A DNA stretch of 64,000 bases. Source: Myrica gale (lineage: Eukaryota > Streptophyta > Magnoliopsida > Fagales > Myricaceae). A program made the position numbers and the translations under genes. This document shows positions 46,901 through 58,679 of this stretch, one piece after another. The DNA lies in NCBI GenBank assembly GCA_963930655.1, contig OZ005621.1:21315001-21379000 (forward strand). The letters run 5' to 3'. The notes under the pieces were generated by a model. The model did no database searches and had not been told where the DNA came from. It was given only the letters and a program-made list of their open reading frames with translations. How positions within the stretch are numbered: the first letter of the stretch is position 1; every line of letters starts with the position of its first letter.

Positions 46901-49378
46901 AGCTTGCTTTGTCCTTGTTTCTGTTGGTTTATGTGTCTTTTGAATTGTCATGGGTTTATGTGTTTTTGGAGTACTGCACCAAATTATGGTTTACTTTTCC
47001 TGACTGATCTGAGAAATGTGACTGATTTCAGTGCAAAAGAGGTCGAAGCTTTATCGGAGACTTATGATCTCTGTATTGGTGGGGACTGCATTGAAATGTT
47101 GCAACAAACTTCTGCTGTTTTACGAGTTATTCCTTATGTGAAGGTTTGTATTGGTACTTTATATCGAAACTGGTTGATGTTGTTGTAGTCTTGACTACAC
47201 ATATCTTGGTCATTGTCTCAGGTTTTTGCAAGAGTTGCTCCCGAGCAAAAAGAACTAATCATGACCACTTTTAAAATGGTGGGAAGGTTAACATTGATGT
47301 GTGGGGATGGAACAAATGACGTTGGGGCTCTGAAGCAGGTAATGTGTTTCTGAAAACATTTATTTTTTCGTTATGCTTTTCAAGTTTGATCGGGGTGCCC
47401 TTTTTCCTAGATCAGAATCTGAAAAATTAATTTTGTTAGAGGGTGACCTCCGATTTTCCCCCACTACAAATTTGGTGAAAACTGATATCCTAATTACACT
47501 GCTATTTACCAGTGAAACTCGTTTGAGCCAATATATTTTTTTTAATATGGCAAATTTTATTAAAATATTGTGATAACTCATTTGAGCCAATATTGAAATG
47601 TGCCTGCGAAGTTTACCTCAGTTTTTTTTTTTTTTGGTTTCTGGGTGGTCAGCGTCTGATTTACAACCCACCAAGAGTTGCTTTAGGTTTAGGGTTCCAA
47701 TATATTACATCTTCTAAAGTGCACTTCTAGGCCTCTAACTCAACATAATATTTGTACTCCTTCCAGAACTTCCAATTGCGGTTACTTCATCCTCCAATTT
47801 TAAAGACTAAAGTTTTTGCAAATTAAGATAAGGGGTCTAGGACAGATGCAAATCACGCGATTGCAGTTAGGAGTTGTGAGGGTGAATTGGAAACACTGTC
47901 GGAGGATCAAGACTATATTAATTTTCTAAATGTAGGGAAGAAGTGAATACTATGTGCATGAGGCTCCTCACATCCCCCTCCTCTCTTTTTCTGTGCGTGT
48001 GTGTGCACGTCTTCTTGGTTTGCTGTGATTGGAAATTTCAGCTGTGGCATATTTCGGTGCAAAGCATTTTGTTTGCATGTTGCATCCGCAATAAACTAAA
48101 AGAATTTGAAAGTCTTTATGTAGTATTTTTGTTCCCTTCACTTTTTCCTGATACAAGATGGTTAGAAAGCTTTTTCTAGTTATTATCTGTATATTCTTTG
48201 CCAAAATCTGAAGCAGCAGAAAAATGTACAAGCATGTAACTTTCTTATTTATTTTCCAGGCCCATGTGGGAGTTGCTCTATTGAATGCGGTGCCTCCAAG
48301 TCAAGGTGGAAAGTCTTCCTCTGAAACATCAAAGGATGAGAGTACAAAGTCTGCCAAGTCAAAAAAATCCAAGCCTGCATTGGAAGCAAGTGGAAAAGCT
48401 ATGGTTATAAATGGAGAGGGCACTTCAAAAGGCAAAGGTACCTCAAGATTGGATACCACTAATGTTCCTGCTGGTAATCGCCATCTGACAGCTGCAGAGA
48501 TTCAACGACAGAAGCTGAAGAAGCTGATGGATGAGATGAATGAGGAGAGTGATGGTCGCTCAGCTCCGGTTGTCAAGCTTGGTGATGCCTCTATGGCATC
48601 GCCATTCACTGCGAAGCATGCATCAGTTGCCCCCACCTTGGACATAATTCGTCAGGGTCGAAGTACACTAGTAACCACCCTCCAGATGTTCAAAATACTT
48701 GGCCTTAACTGCCTTGCTACAGCATATGTGTTGAGTGTAATGTATCTGGATGGTGTCAAGCTCGGAGATGTTCAGGCTACAATCAGTGGTGTATTCACTG
48801 CCTCCTTTTTCCTCTTTATCTCACATGCCCGCCCCCGTCCCACCCTTTCAGTTGAACGGCCCCACCCCAATGTCTTTTGCTCCTATGTCCTTCTTTCCCT
48901 CATGGGACAGTTTGCGATCCATCTATGTTTCTTGATTTCTGCTGTGAACGAAGCTGAGAAACATATGCCCGAAGAGTGCATTGAGCCGGACTCTAATTTT
49001 CATCCCAACCTGGTGAATACTGTTTCCTACATGGTGAACATGATGCTCCAGGTGGCTACCTTTGCTGTGAACTACATGGGGCATCCTTTCAACCAGAGCA
49101 TCTCAGAAAACAAGCCATTTTTGTATGCCCTCTTGGGCGCTGTTGGGTTTTTCACCATCATAACTTCTGATCTATTTAGGGACTTGAACGACTGGTTGAA
49201 GCTGGTGCCTTTGCCGGTGGGATTAAGGGATAAGCTACTGCTTTGGGCTTTTCTCATGTTTTTATGCTGCTACTCCTGGGAGAGATTCTTAAGGTGGGCT
49301 TTCCCTGGTAAGATTCCAGCCTGGAAGAAGCGACAACGGATTGCTGCTGCTAACCTAGAGAAGAAGAAACATGTCTGA
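31978..49378 (+). CDS. PDR2: P5A-type ATPase (PDR2/MIA orthologue), 21 exons, 1193 aa
   Basis: Exons: 31978-32226, 32512-32604, 33389-33591, 35012-35084, 35181-35353, 35453-35624, 36347-36451, 36545-36655, 36758-36844, 36937-37119, 43123-43173, 43285-43410, 43606-43685, 44050-44158, 45023-45151, 45613-45678, 45835-45906, 46605-46756, 47032-47143, 47222-47338, 48260-49378. All join by GT-AG in phase to 3582 bases. Motifs: actuator TGES (about 313-316), P5A signature PPELP (447-451), phosphorylation motif DKTGTL with Asp490, KGAPE, MITGDQ and hinge GDGTND (Asp811). The last exon encodes a Ser/Lys-rich loop and the carboxy-terminal membrane segments. It closely follows Arabidopsis PDR2/MIA (At5g23630, about 1180 aa), an endoplasmic-reticulum P5A pump needed for phosphate-starvation root responses and pollen development; P5A pumps act on transmembrane helices of membrane proteins. 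All key residues are intact. Intron 10 (37120-43122) is enlarged by nested transposons. Confidence 0.95.
37292..41710 (-). pseudogene. LINE ORF2 (endonuclease and reverse transcriptase), disrupted
   Basis: Reading starts at ATG 41710-41708 ([15 protein letters not shown]), an APE-type endonuclease with CLQETK, GGDFNVI and YSDHFP motifs. The reverse transcriptase follows: [56 protein letters not shown] and the catalytic box [11 protein letters not shown]. The zf-RVT region ([19 protein letters not shown]) comes next. Three lesions interrupt it: a frameshift near 41485, a TAG at 40683-40685, and the foldback insertion at 37475-38279. The carboxy end resumes beyond that insertion ([13 protein letters not shown]) and stops at 37292-37294. 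It acted in target-primed reverse transcription. Confidence 0.85.
37475..38279. mobile_element. 805-bp foldback (Mutator-like) element nested in the LINE
   Basis: The element starts GGGTTAATGTCCTTTTTAGT, and the reverse complement of its right end is the same. The inverted arms run about 250 bases each with very few differences. Inside them lies a GC-rich core (37740-38010) that is itself palindromic, with repeats such as GGGGAGCCCAGATCTGGG. Exact 9-bp duplications TTTCTTTTT flank it (37466-37474 and 38280-38288), which points to Mutator-like transposition. There is no transposase. It interrupts the LINE ORF2 and would form one long hairpin in a transcript. Confidence 0.9.
41710..42877 (-). 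pseudogene. LINE ORF1, carboxy-terminal part
   Basis: An open frame on the minus strand ends with a TAA at 41712-41710. It is rich in Pro, Gly and acidic residues with repeated GPxPVEQ/DQL segments, as in the hydrophilic tail of plant LINE ORF1 proteins. No RNA-recognition or zinc-knuckle motif is visible, so the amino-terminal part is missing. The frame stays open to 43059 but probably leaves the element near 42877. The stop and the ORF2 start overlap as TAATG. Confidence 0.55.
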
Positions 49379-50756
49379 GTGAATTAAAGTCTTGATGTGG
49401 AAAGAACTGCATTGGGCATCAAAAGGCAGAGGCCGTGAAAGGGATGGATATAAGTGAATGGCTTTACTTTTGTGACAGTCGCCTCCATTAAATTTTGCAG
49501 TTTCCTATCAGTTGGAAATTTTGTCTGAAAAGTACCAGTAATTCATCTAGTGCAGAGAAAATTATGTTTAGGACTAGTGTCTTCTCATTGATACGATTTA
49601 AATTTTGAGATCAAAACTGATAGTTTTAGCCTTCAAAACCATTTGTACCTGACATAATTCTACGTTAGAAAATTGTTTTGTGAAGAAAAAAGTATTCTAT
49701 ACAGACGCTCTTGTAATCCATATTGTATGCTTCAAGATTTCTATATCCTTGTTAAGTTAGCAGCATTTTTCATTGGGAATTAACCAAAAAGATCTTCAAG
49801 AGAAAAGAGACAATCTGGGGTGTATTTTAACGATTATTACAAATGCCCTCTACCTCATGAATCATGGCTGACGAAATGTAATACACAGAATTCCAGTCTT
49901 CCCTGGCTTCGTCAGATACTCATGTGCTTCTTAGGGAGGAACACCGTGGCTTTGGAAAGAAGAAAATTAGGCCACCATAGGAATCAACTCTCTGATGTTG
50001 ATCGTATGTTACTATTACTGCAGTAGTAGAGACGCTCGCGAGTGTTGCAGAAACTGTCCATGCGGGTGGACTGTGCCTGCTGCAGAAGACACCAGAGCTA
50101 TTAAAGCCTGCAGAAGACACTTGGTCACTTCCTGCAGCCACTTAAAACCGTCACTGACCACCGCCTTTCAAGCATAGGCAGGTGACTGTGAGGCTCACCT
50201 TCTAGCGAAATGGGCAGTAGATAAAAGTCGCACTGGCATATTCTGAACCGTTATATGAACACCGCCTTTCAACTGGACGGTGAACTCGTAACAATGTGGT
50301 GAGGATTTTGATAATGGGGAAGTAGAATGGTTGAACGATGGCGATGTTGTGTGCGCTTTCAACGTACAGGTTCGAGGTTCAGTTCCTGATGGATGAGTGC
50401 ATAGAATGGCCTAATTCATTAGTTGCGTAAATCCAAATGCAGATTGAGTTCTTGCTGCAGTTTAAGCAACTCCTATCATCTGTTTTCTTACATAGCAGAA
50501 GTTGCAGTGCTTTCATATTGCTGCGTACAAAGAATTATTTGATTTGTATAGAATTGGGTCCATTAACTCAGAGCACCACCACCAAGAAACTAATTACTTA
50601 TGAACTAATTAAGAAACAATTTTGCAAAAACCTGTTAAGCTTACATCGCTTGAAGTGAAACAACACTGACTAGCTAGCTAGGAGACAACATTAACAGGAT
50701 ATTATGTATTAATGGTCACTATAAAATCTCTTGAACAACGTACAATGCTTCGATGA
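49379..50756. other. 3' UTR of the P5A gene and intergenic DNA
   Basis: The first ~350 bases after the stop are probably 3' UTR; no clean AATAAA was singled out. The rest holds only short frames without family resemblance. A tRNA-like B-box string near 50370 was not convincing. Confidence 0.4.
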
Positions 50757-51002
50757 TTATGAACTGCTAGCCAAGTAGTCTGTGACCTTTAAGAAAGTCA
50801 ATTCATCACAAGGCAGGACAATGCTCCTGTTGCTGTTAAATCCGTACTCATCTGCAGCTTTCTCCAGCAGTTGATGGAAAATCGGATTCTTCAAGCAAGA
50901 CAGTGGAATGACAAACCTTTTCAGTTCTTTCCCCACGTAAACCACAAAGTGCCCCTTCGGTGCTCTTTTCGCTCCCTGGTCGGTATCATGTTTCCTTGCC
51001 AT
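50757..51002 (-). CDS. SAUR-family small auxin-up RNA protein, 81 aa
   Basis: This is a single-exon gene, as usual for SAURs. The protein has a short basic amino terminus (MARKHDTDQGAKRAPKGHFV) and the SAUR core: VYVGKELKRFVIPLSCLKNP, then FHQLLEKAADEYGF, and a final hydrophobic-acidic stretch with CDELTFL. The core is complete and the frame intact; at 81 residues it is at the short end of the family. SAUR proteins promote cell expansion by inhibiting PP2C.D phosphatases at the plasma membrane; this role is assigned by family only. A TATA-like element lies about 95 bases upstream. Confidence 0.9.
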   Translation of the reverse strand: MARKHDTDQGAKRAPKGHFVVYVGKELKRFVIPLSCLKNPIFHQLLEKAADEYGFNSNRSIVLPCDELTFLKVTDYLASSS

Positions 51003-51097
51003 TTTATCGCAGCCTCTATGTCACTGAATTGTAGAATTGAGAATCTAAAATGGTATTTCTCTATGTGAGTGAATGTGCCTAAAATGGTATTTCTCTC

Positions 51098-51107
51098 TAT
51101 ATATATA
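51098..51107 (-). promoter_or_regulatory. TATA box of the SAUR gene
   Basis: TATATATATA lies about 96 bases upstream of the SAUR ATG at 51002, a normal distance allowing for a short 5' UTR. A direct repeat TAAAATGGTATTTCTCT occurs at about 51046 and 51080 between the two. No canonical auxin-response element was confirmed. Confidence 0.6.
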
Positions 51108-53328
51108 GAAGACGAATTGTTTGTCTTTGTCAACATAGTAGAAACAGTAACAACGGGAAATGCTGACAACTCGCGCACAGAGAGAGAGAGAGAGAGAGCG
51201 AGAGGACTGATAGTGTTCTTAATGTAACAAGGGAACTGATCTGCGCGCATGGGTAGATGCTGGATCACAGGAGTCGAAGAAACACAAGCTCAACACACAT
51301 TCTTCAGACAAGTGAACAGTAAGAAACGCATTTTATGTGTGAAACTTACGAAGAACAGTCACATTGTGTAGAACTTACCGAAGTATAATAAGATCATGCA
51401 AAATATATTGTACACTGAACACAGCAGACTACCAAAGCTTACTGCATGCAGCTTATCTAGATTCAGTTGAACGTGTGTTTGCGTCCACCGAATTGAAACG
51501 TGTGAGGTCGGGTGCCAAACCCGTTGATATGACTTAACATGAGGAGCTTTATACATAAAGAAATCACGTCTTTTGGTTTGCTATCCCAGTCTGTCCTTGA
51601 ACAGTAAACCTTTTTGGTGCTTGTGAAGTGCACTAGTTCATTATGTCGATTCTCGAGGTTCATTAGTTGGTCTCAATCGTTTCACGGCCCACATGTTCGA
51701 CTCCATTAACATGCTGCAGAGTCTTGCAATAAGGTGGGTTAATAGGAGACTGTGACAACAAAATGATCTGCTACAGCCTCCTTTGCGGTTAACTCGGAAA
51801 ATGATACTTACAGCACAAACAGGCAAGTTTGCAGGTTATTCCGGGTAGAACAGCTATAGCCTATCTCGGCTCACACGAGATATAGTTGCTAAACCTTGTT
51901 ATAATGGCTCAGCTGTCCATGGGATTTCTTAAGCGGCATAGTGCCTCAACGGGATCATCTTCTTTCCAGGTTTCCTGCTCAAAACGCCAGTAGGGAGTAG
52001 AATTTGGAATCATCATGACAAGATGACCAATAATGTTCAGTATGGTATGGTATCTACCACCGGGTATGTAGACTTGTAGTTCCATCTCGTGGATAATCTG
52101 GAATTCATGTCTCAATTTCAGACGCGTGGATCCAAAAGTCACAATATTGTCCTCCTGGTTTTCAAATGTCTGCCATGTGCTGCTAAGCATTGGGCTGTAA
52201 GATATTAAAGTTTTCGATTTAGACTTGACAAAGGAGTGGGACTCTATCAAGCAATGACTGTCAGTATATATATATGGATAGAAACACTTCTAACAGAGAC
52301 TATGTGTCCCCCTCAATCACCATAAATTTGGTTTTACTATTCCAGGGCCTATTGTGAGCATGGACAAAGGCCGAAGCAGACTTTTGCTCTGGTAATTTAT
52401 TCCTCGAGAATTCCGACATTATTAAATTATTAAACCTCACGGTTCCTTTTTTTATGGATCATAATACTTTACAATATTATATCCTGAAAGTGACAAAGAA
52501 AGTAACACAGTCAGTATTTGGGTTTATTGTGTTAGTGTATAGTTCAGTATTGACACAATTTCGTATCAAAAGTCAATTCAATTGAGTTTTAAGTTATCGA
52601 GTCAAATGTGGAGTTCAAAAAAACCAGGCCTAAGTTTTGGGCTCTTTGACTCTCACATATGAAGTTGGTATTGGGCTCTTTCCAATTATCGGCCCATGTT
52701 AGAATTGGGCCTTTAGAAGCCCTCACAGAACTGGAATTGCACGGCCACACATGAAAGCGAACAAGGCCTGCTCTGTTTGCACATGAATAGGTTTGCTTAA
52801 TCTCTACCTTAATAAAGGAGAAAAAAAAAGATTATCCAAAGTTTTTGTCTGTCATTTAATTCTTGAAAATAATTAATTTAAACAAAAAAATAATACTTGG
52901 AATGAGTTCCACGCGTTAAAGACTATACATTTGTCACTAAATAGAGATATTTTGTGTGGTACGTGTCATGATTTACTTTGTATCTTTTTCATGAACAAAC
53001 AAGAAACATAAGAAGAATCCTAAATTACATCTTGATTTTTTTATTTTTTATTTTTTCATTTGGGATTGAAAGTGGGTATTAGTTTTAAAATTAAAAACTA
53101 ATATATTTAATATTAATTTTGTAAATAGAGCATATATAATTATATTATTGATAGTCCATGTGGGAATAGACAAAGGAACATACTTTTACGCTTCATTTTT
53201 TTATAAGCTATATATGCTTTTATTTAATAAATGCGTGTCTTTGTTATTTAAATTTCAAAGTGTTTAGAGTATTCTGCCGTTAGGGTTTAGGGAAGCGCTA
53301 CTTTATTTTATCAGATTCCGTTGCCTTT
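51108..53328. other. Intergenic DNA without a recognised gene
   Basis: A GA microsatellite (51179-51200) lies near the SAUR promoter. A minus-strand frame at 52250-51909 (114 codons including stop; contains EMELQVYIPGGRYHTILNII) is fairly protein-like in composition but matches no family I know. From 52800 the DNA is AT-rich. Confidence 0.4.
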
Positions 53329-56300
53329 ATGGAAAATAAATATAGTAAAGGAATCCCACTGTATTTCTTGGGGCTACAGTGTCGGCTTCTCCTTAAACCC
53401 TCTTCTTCTTCCCCAAAATCCAAACACGCATTGTCCTTTTTCTTGAGAGAATCACACAAGGTAATACCTCTCCTCTCTTATTCTCTTTCTACCTCCCTCT
53501 CTCTTGTGGGTCCCTTTATGTCTTCTTAAGTGAACGGCAAGATCGCTGTTTTGCATGTCATTTTTAGGGTCCTACAGTGTGTTTAGCTTTTTGAGGACTT
53601 AAGTTTCAGACCCAGGTTTTTTTTAGTCTCTTCTCTAAAATCCTAATTCCGTTGTTTTGTTTTTCTTTCTCGTGCTCTGTTTAGGGTTTTATGCTGTTCT
53701 TGTGCTCTGCTCTAACAGCCCGTTATATTTCTGCGGTTTCGAGGGGTTTGGAGTCTACAGAGTTTCTTTCATTTTTTGGTTTATTCATGTGGTTCTGTTT
53801 GCTTGCTGAGAAAACGAGGAACACTAACAAATAAAAGTCCGAGTCACGTGGTAATTTATGTTTTTTTGCTTTCTTTGTTTGAAGGGAACAAAAGTGAGTG
53901 ATACTCCGCCTGGCCTCAAACTACGAATCATATTATCAGAAAACATAAAAAAGAGATCAGTTTTCAATCATGCGCAGATAGTTTGTTCTACACACGTCAA
54001 TTGTGTGACCTCTCTCTCCTGAAGATGCGCTAGAGATTGACTACATGGTTATTATTCTTAAGCAATTGCAGGGATGTATATATACTTCATGGGGTAACAG
54101 ATGCAGTATTTATGTCACTTAAAACTTCCTATTAGCAAGTTACTTCCAGGACTTACGTACTGCGTTGCTGCTAACTGATTCAGTTATCCATTGCGTTTTT
54201 AATCAGATGTGCCACCCAAAATCAAGAAATAAAATATTGTGTGCAGTATTATTTAAGAATGTGATATAACTTTTTGCTTTGATGTCGGCAGAAGGGTAGT
54301 ATAGAGCTTTTTACCGAGTCAGCAAATATATACCTAAGGTATTTTAGCATTCTCTCATGTTGCAATTGCTTCTGTTGCACATATCAGTGCTAGGAAACTC
54401 GGTGGAGACTTGGAGAAGTGCTGTATTGGTTAAAAGACACTGGGATGACTCCGTGCGTTGGTCACAAGCGAGTGGGGTGCATCATCGAGTATGTAGAAAA
54501 CAAACCTCAACTGTCCTCAAGCATTGTTGAGGTTGTAGAGTCGCGGGATGAAGTTAAAGCATCTGTCACAGGTGAATCCCTGGTGACATCGGACATTAGG
54601 AAGAGAAAGCGACTGGGCCGTAGTGAACTTAGAGAGATAAAAGCAGCAATGCGAGTTAAGGAAAGGCAATGCAGCAGCTATAGTAGTAGGCAAAGTAAGC
54701 GTGAGCCGAAGAAGCTCAAGGGTGTAGAGAGATGGTCCATTGACAGGTGAAACCCATTTATACTTGTCCTTCTAATAACTGCTGTTATGTGAATCTTCTG
54801 TATTGGGTTTAAACAATTATATATTATTCAGGTATAAGCTGGCAGAGAGAAGTATGTTTGAGGTATTGAAGGCTGAAGGTGCAACTTTTGGGAACCCAAT
54901 TTCCCGTCCAGAACTGAGATCTGCTGCTCGTAAACGCATTGGTGACACCGGACTCCTAGACCACTTGCTGAAGCACATTGATGGGAAAGTGGTACCGGAG
55001 GGTACTGAGCGGTTTAGGCGATGCTTCAGCCCAAATGGAGTGATGGAGTATTGGCTAGAGAGTGCAGACCTGGTTAACATACAGAGGGAGACTGGCTGGC
55101 AGGATCCTTACTGGGTTCCACCAAATAGGTGGGCAGGCTGTGGCTCTTCCCAGGATCCTGTTTCTGCTGGAGAATTGATGCTGCTCAAGACAGAAATGAT
55201 CATCTTGAAAAGGTAGTGAACTGGAATAATTTAAGTTTAAGCATAAAAAAGGAGATGAGTCGTTTCCATTAGGTTTGATACCTAAATATGTTCTTTTGCA
55301 TAAACAGAAGTATGCTGGAGCTCGTATCCAAGAATCAAGAGCAAGATCACGCTGAGGTGAATGTTAAAGATTTCACTTAAATTTATCAGTAGTGCTTTTT
55401 GAAAACCCATCTATTTTTTCTATCAACAGGTGATGCACAAGGATTTGGTGAAATATAAAGCTACTGTTGATGAACGCCTGAAGGAGATTACAAATTCTTT
55501 GGTTGGTATGAAGGTACTAAATGAATGCACCCTCATCAGTCTTTTAGAGTTTTGAGAACTTGGTGGATAGATTATGATAAGATGGATCCTGTTGATTTGT
55601 TTTTAGTCGCTTAAATGATTAGGAGGAAATAAATTCAGTTTGCTGAGGCTCCGTCTGTTTCGTTTTTTCTTTTAACAGGGGATGCATGAGGAATTGATAG
55701 CATGGAAAGCTCAAGTTGAGCAACAGTTGGTTGAAATTAAAAATTCCTTGAGCAGCATACAGGCATCAAAGCAACCCACTGCTTTCAGTCCCCCTGCTTC
55801 TGAAAGATGGGAAGATTGGCTCGAGAACAGTAACCTGTATAATATCCAGGGGAATGAACTCTCACCATTTTATGAGAACATAGATGTCGTTAATGTTAAG
55901 CAACCAGCACTGCAAAATCCATACTCAGTCATACTACCTCAGATGGTGCCTGGTAGTAGCTCATCAGAGGACCCCGATTGTGCAAGAGATCTACAGCTAT
56001 ATAAGGAAGAAATGGCCAACATGAAGAGGTATAATACTTGGTACTCTTTAATCTCTTATATCTGTTATGGTAGTCTTACCTGTGCTCTCCTTTCCTTTCA
56101 TAAAAGGAGGGATGTGCAGGAGTCAGTGCCCAAGAAGCAGGAGGAAGATCATGCTTATGTGACCCCAGATTCTTCTGCTACTGCCAATTCAAAGTCAGAC
56201 CTTGATAACTCTTTAAATCCATTTCAGGTGATGTCCAGTGGCAGAAAACTGTTGAATAGTTTGATGCAGGAGTTCATATTTCAACTAAAGGGGGCTTACT

Positions 56301-56447
56301 TGGAAGTACATTTTTTTACAGGAAACAATTATGGAGCTGTTTAAATGGAAGGATAAGATGGAGCAACGGCTGGAGCAGATATCAAATTCTGTGAGTTGTA
56401 TGCAGGCATCAAATCAAATCGACTTTCTTCTGCCCTTCAGCTGTTAA
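53329..56447 (+). CDS. DYAD/AMEIOTIC1 (SWI1)-like protein
   Basis: Exons 54394-54746, 54832-55212, 55308-55356, 55430-55513, 55679-56028, 56107-56227 and 56322-56447 (stop) join in phase to 487 codons. A possible first coding exon, 53329-53460, also fits phase 0 (531 residues in all). It may instead be 5' UTR, with translation starting inside 54394-54746. The family-defining block spans the end of exon 54394-54746 and all of the next: RWSIDRYKLAERSMFEVLKA, RPELRSAARKRIGDTGLLDH, LLKHIDGKVVPEGTERFRR, MEYWLESADLVNIQRE and DPYWVPP. Predicted coiled-coil segments follow (LVKYKATVDERLKEI, LIAWKAQVEQQLVEIKNSL). SWI1/AM1 proteins control meiotic entry and cohesion. This copy resembles the shorter paralogue class rather than SWI1 itself, so its role is uncertain. 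Confidence 0.8.
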
Positions 56448-58254
56448 AAGATGGATATCATAGGGTAGGATGTCAGTCTTTAGTTCCGTGTTCTTGAGAA
56501 GCATAGATAACCTTGTAGATTAAGTAGGATTTAGACCTTGTATAACACTTACAAGTCAAAATCATTACTCCTAATTGCAACCTTTTAGCTGGTAGGATCC
56601 TCGTCTAACCTACATGATCAGTCAAACATCTAATTTAATGAGTAAATTTATCTGACAACCTTGACTTCAATTTTGTGGTGTAAATTGTGAATATTCTGCC
56701 TTTACTGGGATGGGGAGCAAGGAACAGTTGGTTCCCTTGATGGATATTGTGGATTTTGTGCTGTAAATTGTGAATATTCTGCCCTTTAGATGAATGAGCT
56801 CGTTTTTGGTACTGGAATCAATAGCCTGTGGACCTTTCTTAGTTATTTGCTTCTTTTTGCTTTGGGAGGGATAAAACTAAAGTATTCCCTTCGTTCGTGT
56901 TATCTCCTTGAAAAATGAATAAAAGGTGATACAACATATCCCTTCACGAGTGACCTTTCCGTTTCCCACACGTCTAGAGTGAGATACCCAAGACCTGTGG
57001 GAGTTTGAAGGACAAGCCTAAGAGATCACCTTTCCCAACGGATAAATCATAAAACTGTTACCGTTAATACCGTCACCGGTAAGGGCGGTTATTGTGCCTT
57101 AACAGTGCGGTGATGACGTCAAATATGCGATTCCGGTTATTGTGCCTTAGCAGTGCCGTGATGGCGTCAAATATGTGATTCCGTCAATTGCGGTGACAGT
57201 GACGGTTTTCGCCAGACCGTCACCTACACTACCGTTAACCACCCCTAAAGATACCCAAGACATGTGGGAGTTTGAAGGACAAGCCTAAGAGATCACCTTC
57301 CCCAGCGGATAAATCATAAAACACAACCGACTAATTTGCATCGGTTCTTTTTGCGTTACTGCAAAAAGGTGAGGGTGAAAAAATATGTTTTGATTTTCGA
57401 ATCGATGATAAACGATGACGATAATGCTGACAGGAGGATGGGAATGACAATATCACTTATTTGTAGGATGTAGAATGATTATCGCGGGGTGAATGTAGTA
57501 ATCCATAACTTCCCGATAAGGGTGATTACAAAAAGCAATGACTTTGCACCTCCCCATTTCGCCTGAACAATCACAATAAAGGAACCAACAGCTAATGCTA
57601 TGGGAAAATAAAATTTATTTTTCGATTCTTCCCTGAAGGTGAATAACCCCATTCAAGAATCGTCTTTAATCCAATCTGTGGGAAAATAAAAATTTGGCTA
57701 ATATTACAAAATTTGGTGGGAATCCTCTTGGTGCGATACCTATTTTTCTGCTGAAAATTATGTGAAGGCATGTAATTTTGCTTGTCGGTAAAAATGCTGC
57801 GTCCCAAGTGCTGTATCATTGACTTTGATCTCCTGCAAATAACAACAAACAAAGTACTTTTAGTCAGGAGAGGGTTTCCATTCTTGCTATGCTGACTATG
57901 GATGTAATACTCAGGTTTCCTTCCATTAAGTTTGATAGATGAAATAGGTGATAATAATATTTTTGGGATCATAAATAAGAAACGTGATTGATGAACAAAG
58001 AACCAAAAACCCATCGAGATAGTATGGCGTAAAATTTCCTCTTATGTTTATATTTTCTGGAGTTTGTTAGAATATAAAATGCTTGAACACAAAGATAGCG
58101 GCATTGCTGCTTCAAGGGACAACATCGGAACAAGCTACCGCTATCCAGGGTATTCATGCTCATACCTTGGACAATAGAATGAAGTGAAATGTTGTTTGAG
58201 CAGGTCCAACCTTGTCTTGAAATGAACCGAAACATCCATCTGCCAAATTAGATC
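56448..58254. other. Intergenic region between two convergent genes
   Basis: This holds the 3' UTR of the DYAD-like gene on the left and probably that of the TTC27-like gene on the right. In between are a 74-bp direct repeat (56982-57055 and 57249-57322) and a 48-bp tandem repeat (57087-57182). No further gene was recognised. Confidence 0.5.
56982..57322. repeat. Direct repeats of 74 bp flanking a 48-bp tandem repeat
   Basis: Copies 56982-57055 and 57249-57322 share GTGGGAGTTTGAAGGACAAG and flanking bases with few differences. The segment between them contains two 48-base units (57087-57134, 57135-57182) beginning GGTTATTGTGCCTTA, and is rich in CCGTCACC and GGTGACGG. It could be a transposon remnant bounded by a large duplication; the type is unknown. 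Confidence 0.6.
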
Positions 58255-58643
58255 TTATGTAGGCGCAGGAGCAGATTGGAGCTTCATCTTGACTTCATCA
58301 AGGCAAGCCTGGAGATCTCTGAATTCTTCCGTGTCTGAGAAGCTCTCTGCCTGCTATTTTATAAAGGAATGTTATAAATCAATCTTTTCAAAGGAGCATT
58401 AAGAAGATGATCCGACATAATTCATGTGGTAGAGAATGGTAAAGTAACACATCGGCTAAGTTATAGACATTAAAATGTAGAAGATCTCGCCTGTCTAATT
58501 ATGTTCTTTAGGTGCATCTCAGCCACATGGAGTTCTCGGAGGCTACCGGTAGATGAAGAAATTTCCATGTACACCTTGCAAAGTTCCAAGGAGGCTTGTG
58601 CAAAACTTTTAAAACGATCTCTATCTTTCCATAAATCAGAGCC

Positions 58644-58679
<36 letters not shown>

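Noticed and set aside
50335-50400. Possible tRNA gene (GGTTCGAGGTTCAGTTCC)
   Set aside because: Only a B-box-like string is present; acceptor and anticodon stems do not pair, so neither a tRNA nor a SINE can be supported.
51909-52250. Minus-strand frame of 113 residues
   Set aside because: It is protein-like but has no recognisable domain, no supporting exon neighbours and no clear promoter; left as unassigned.
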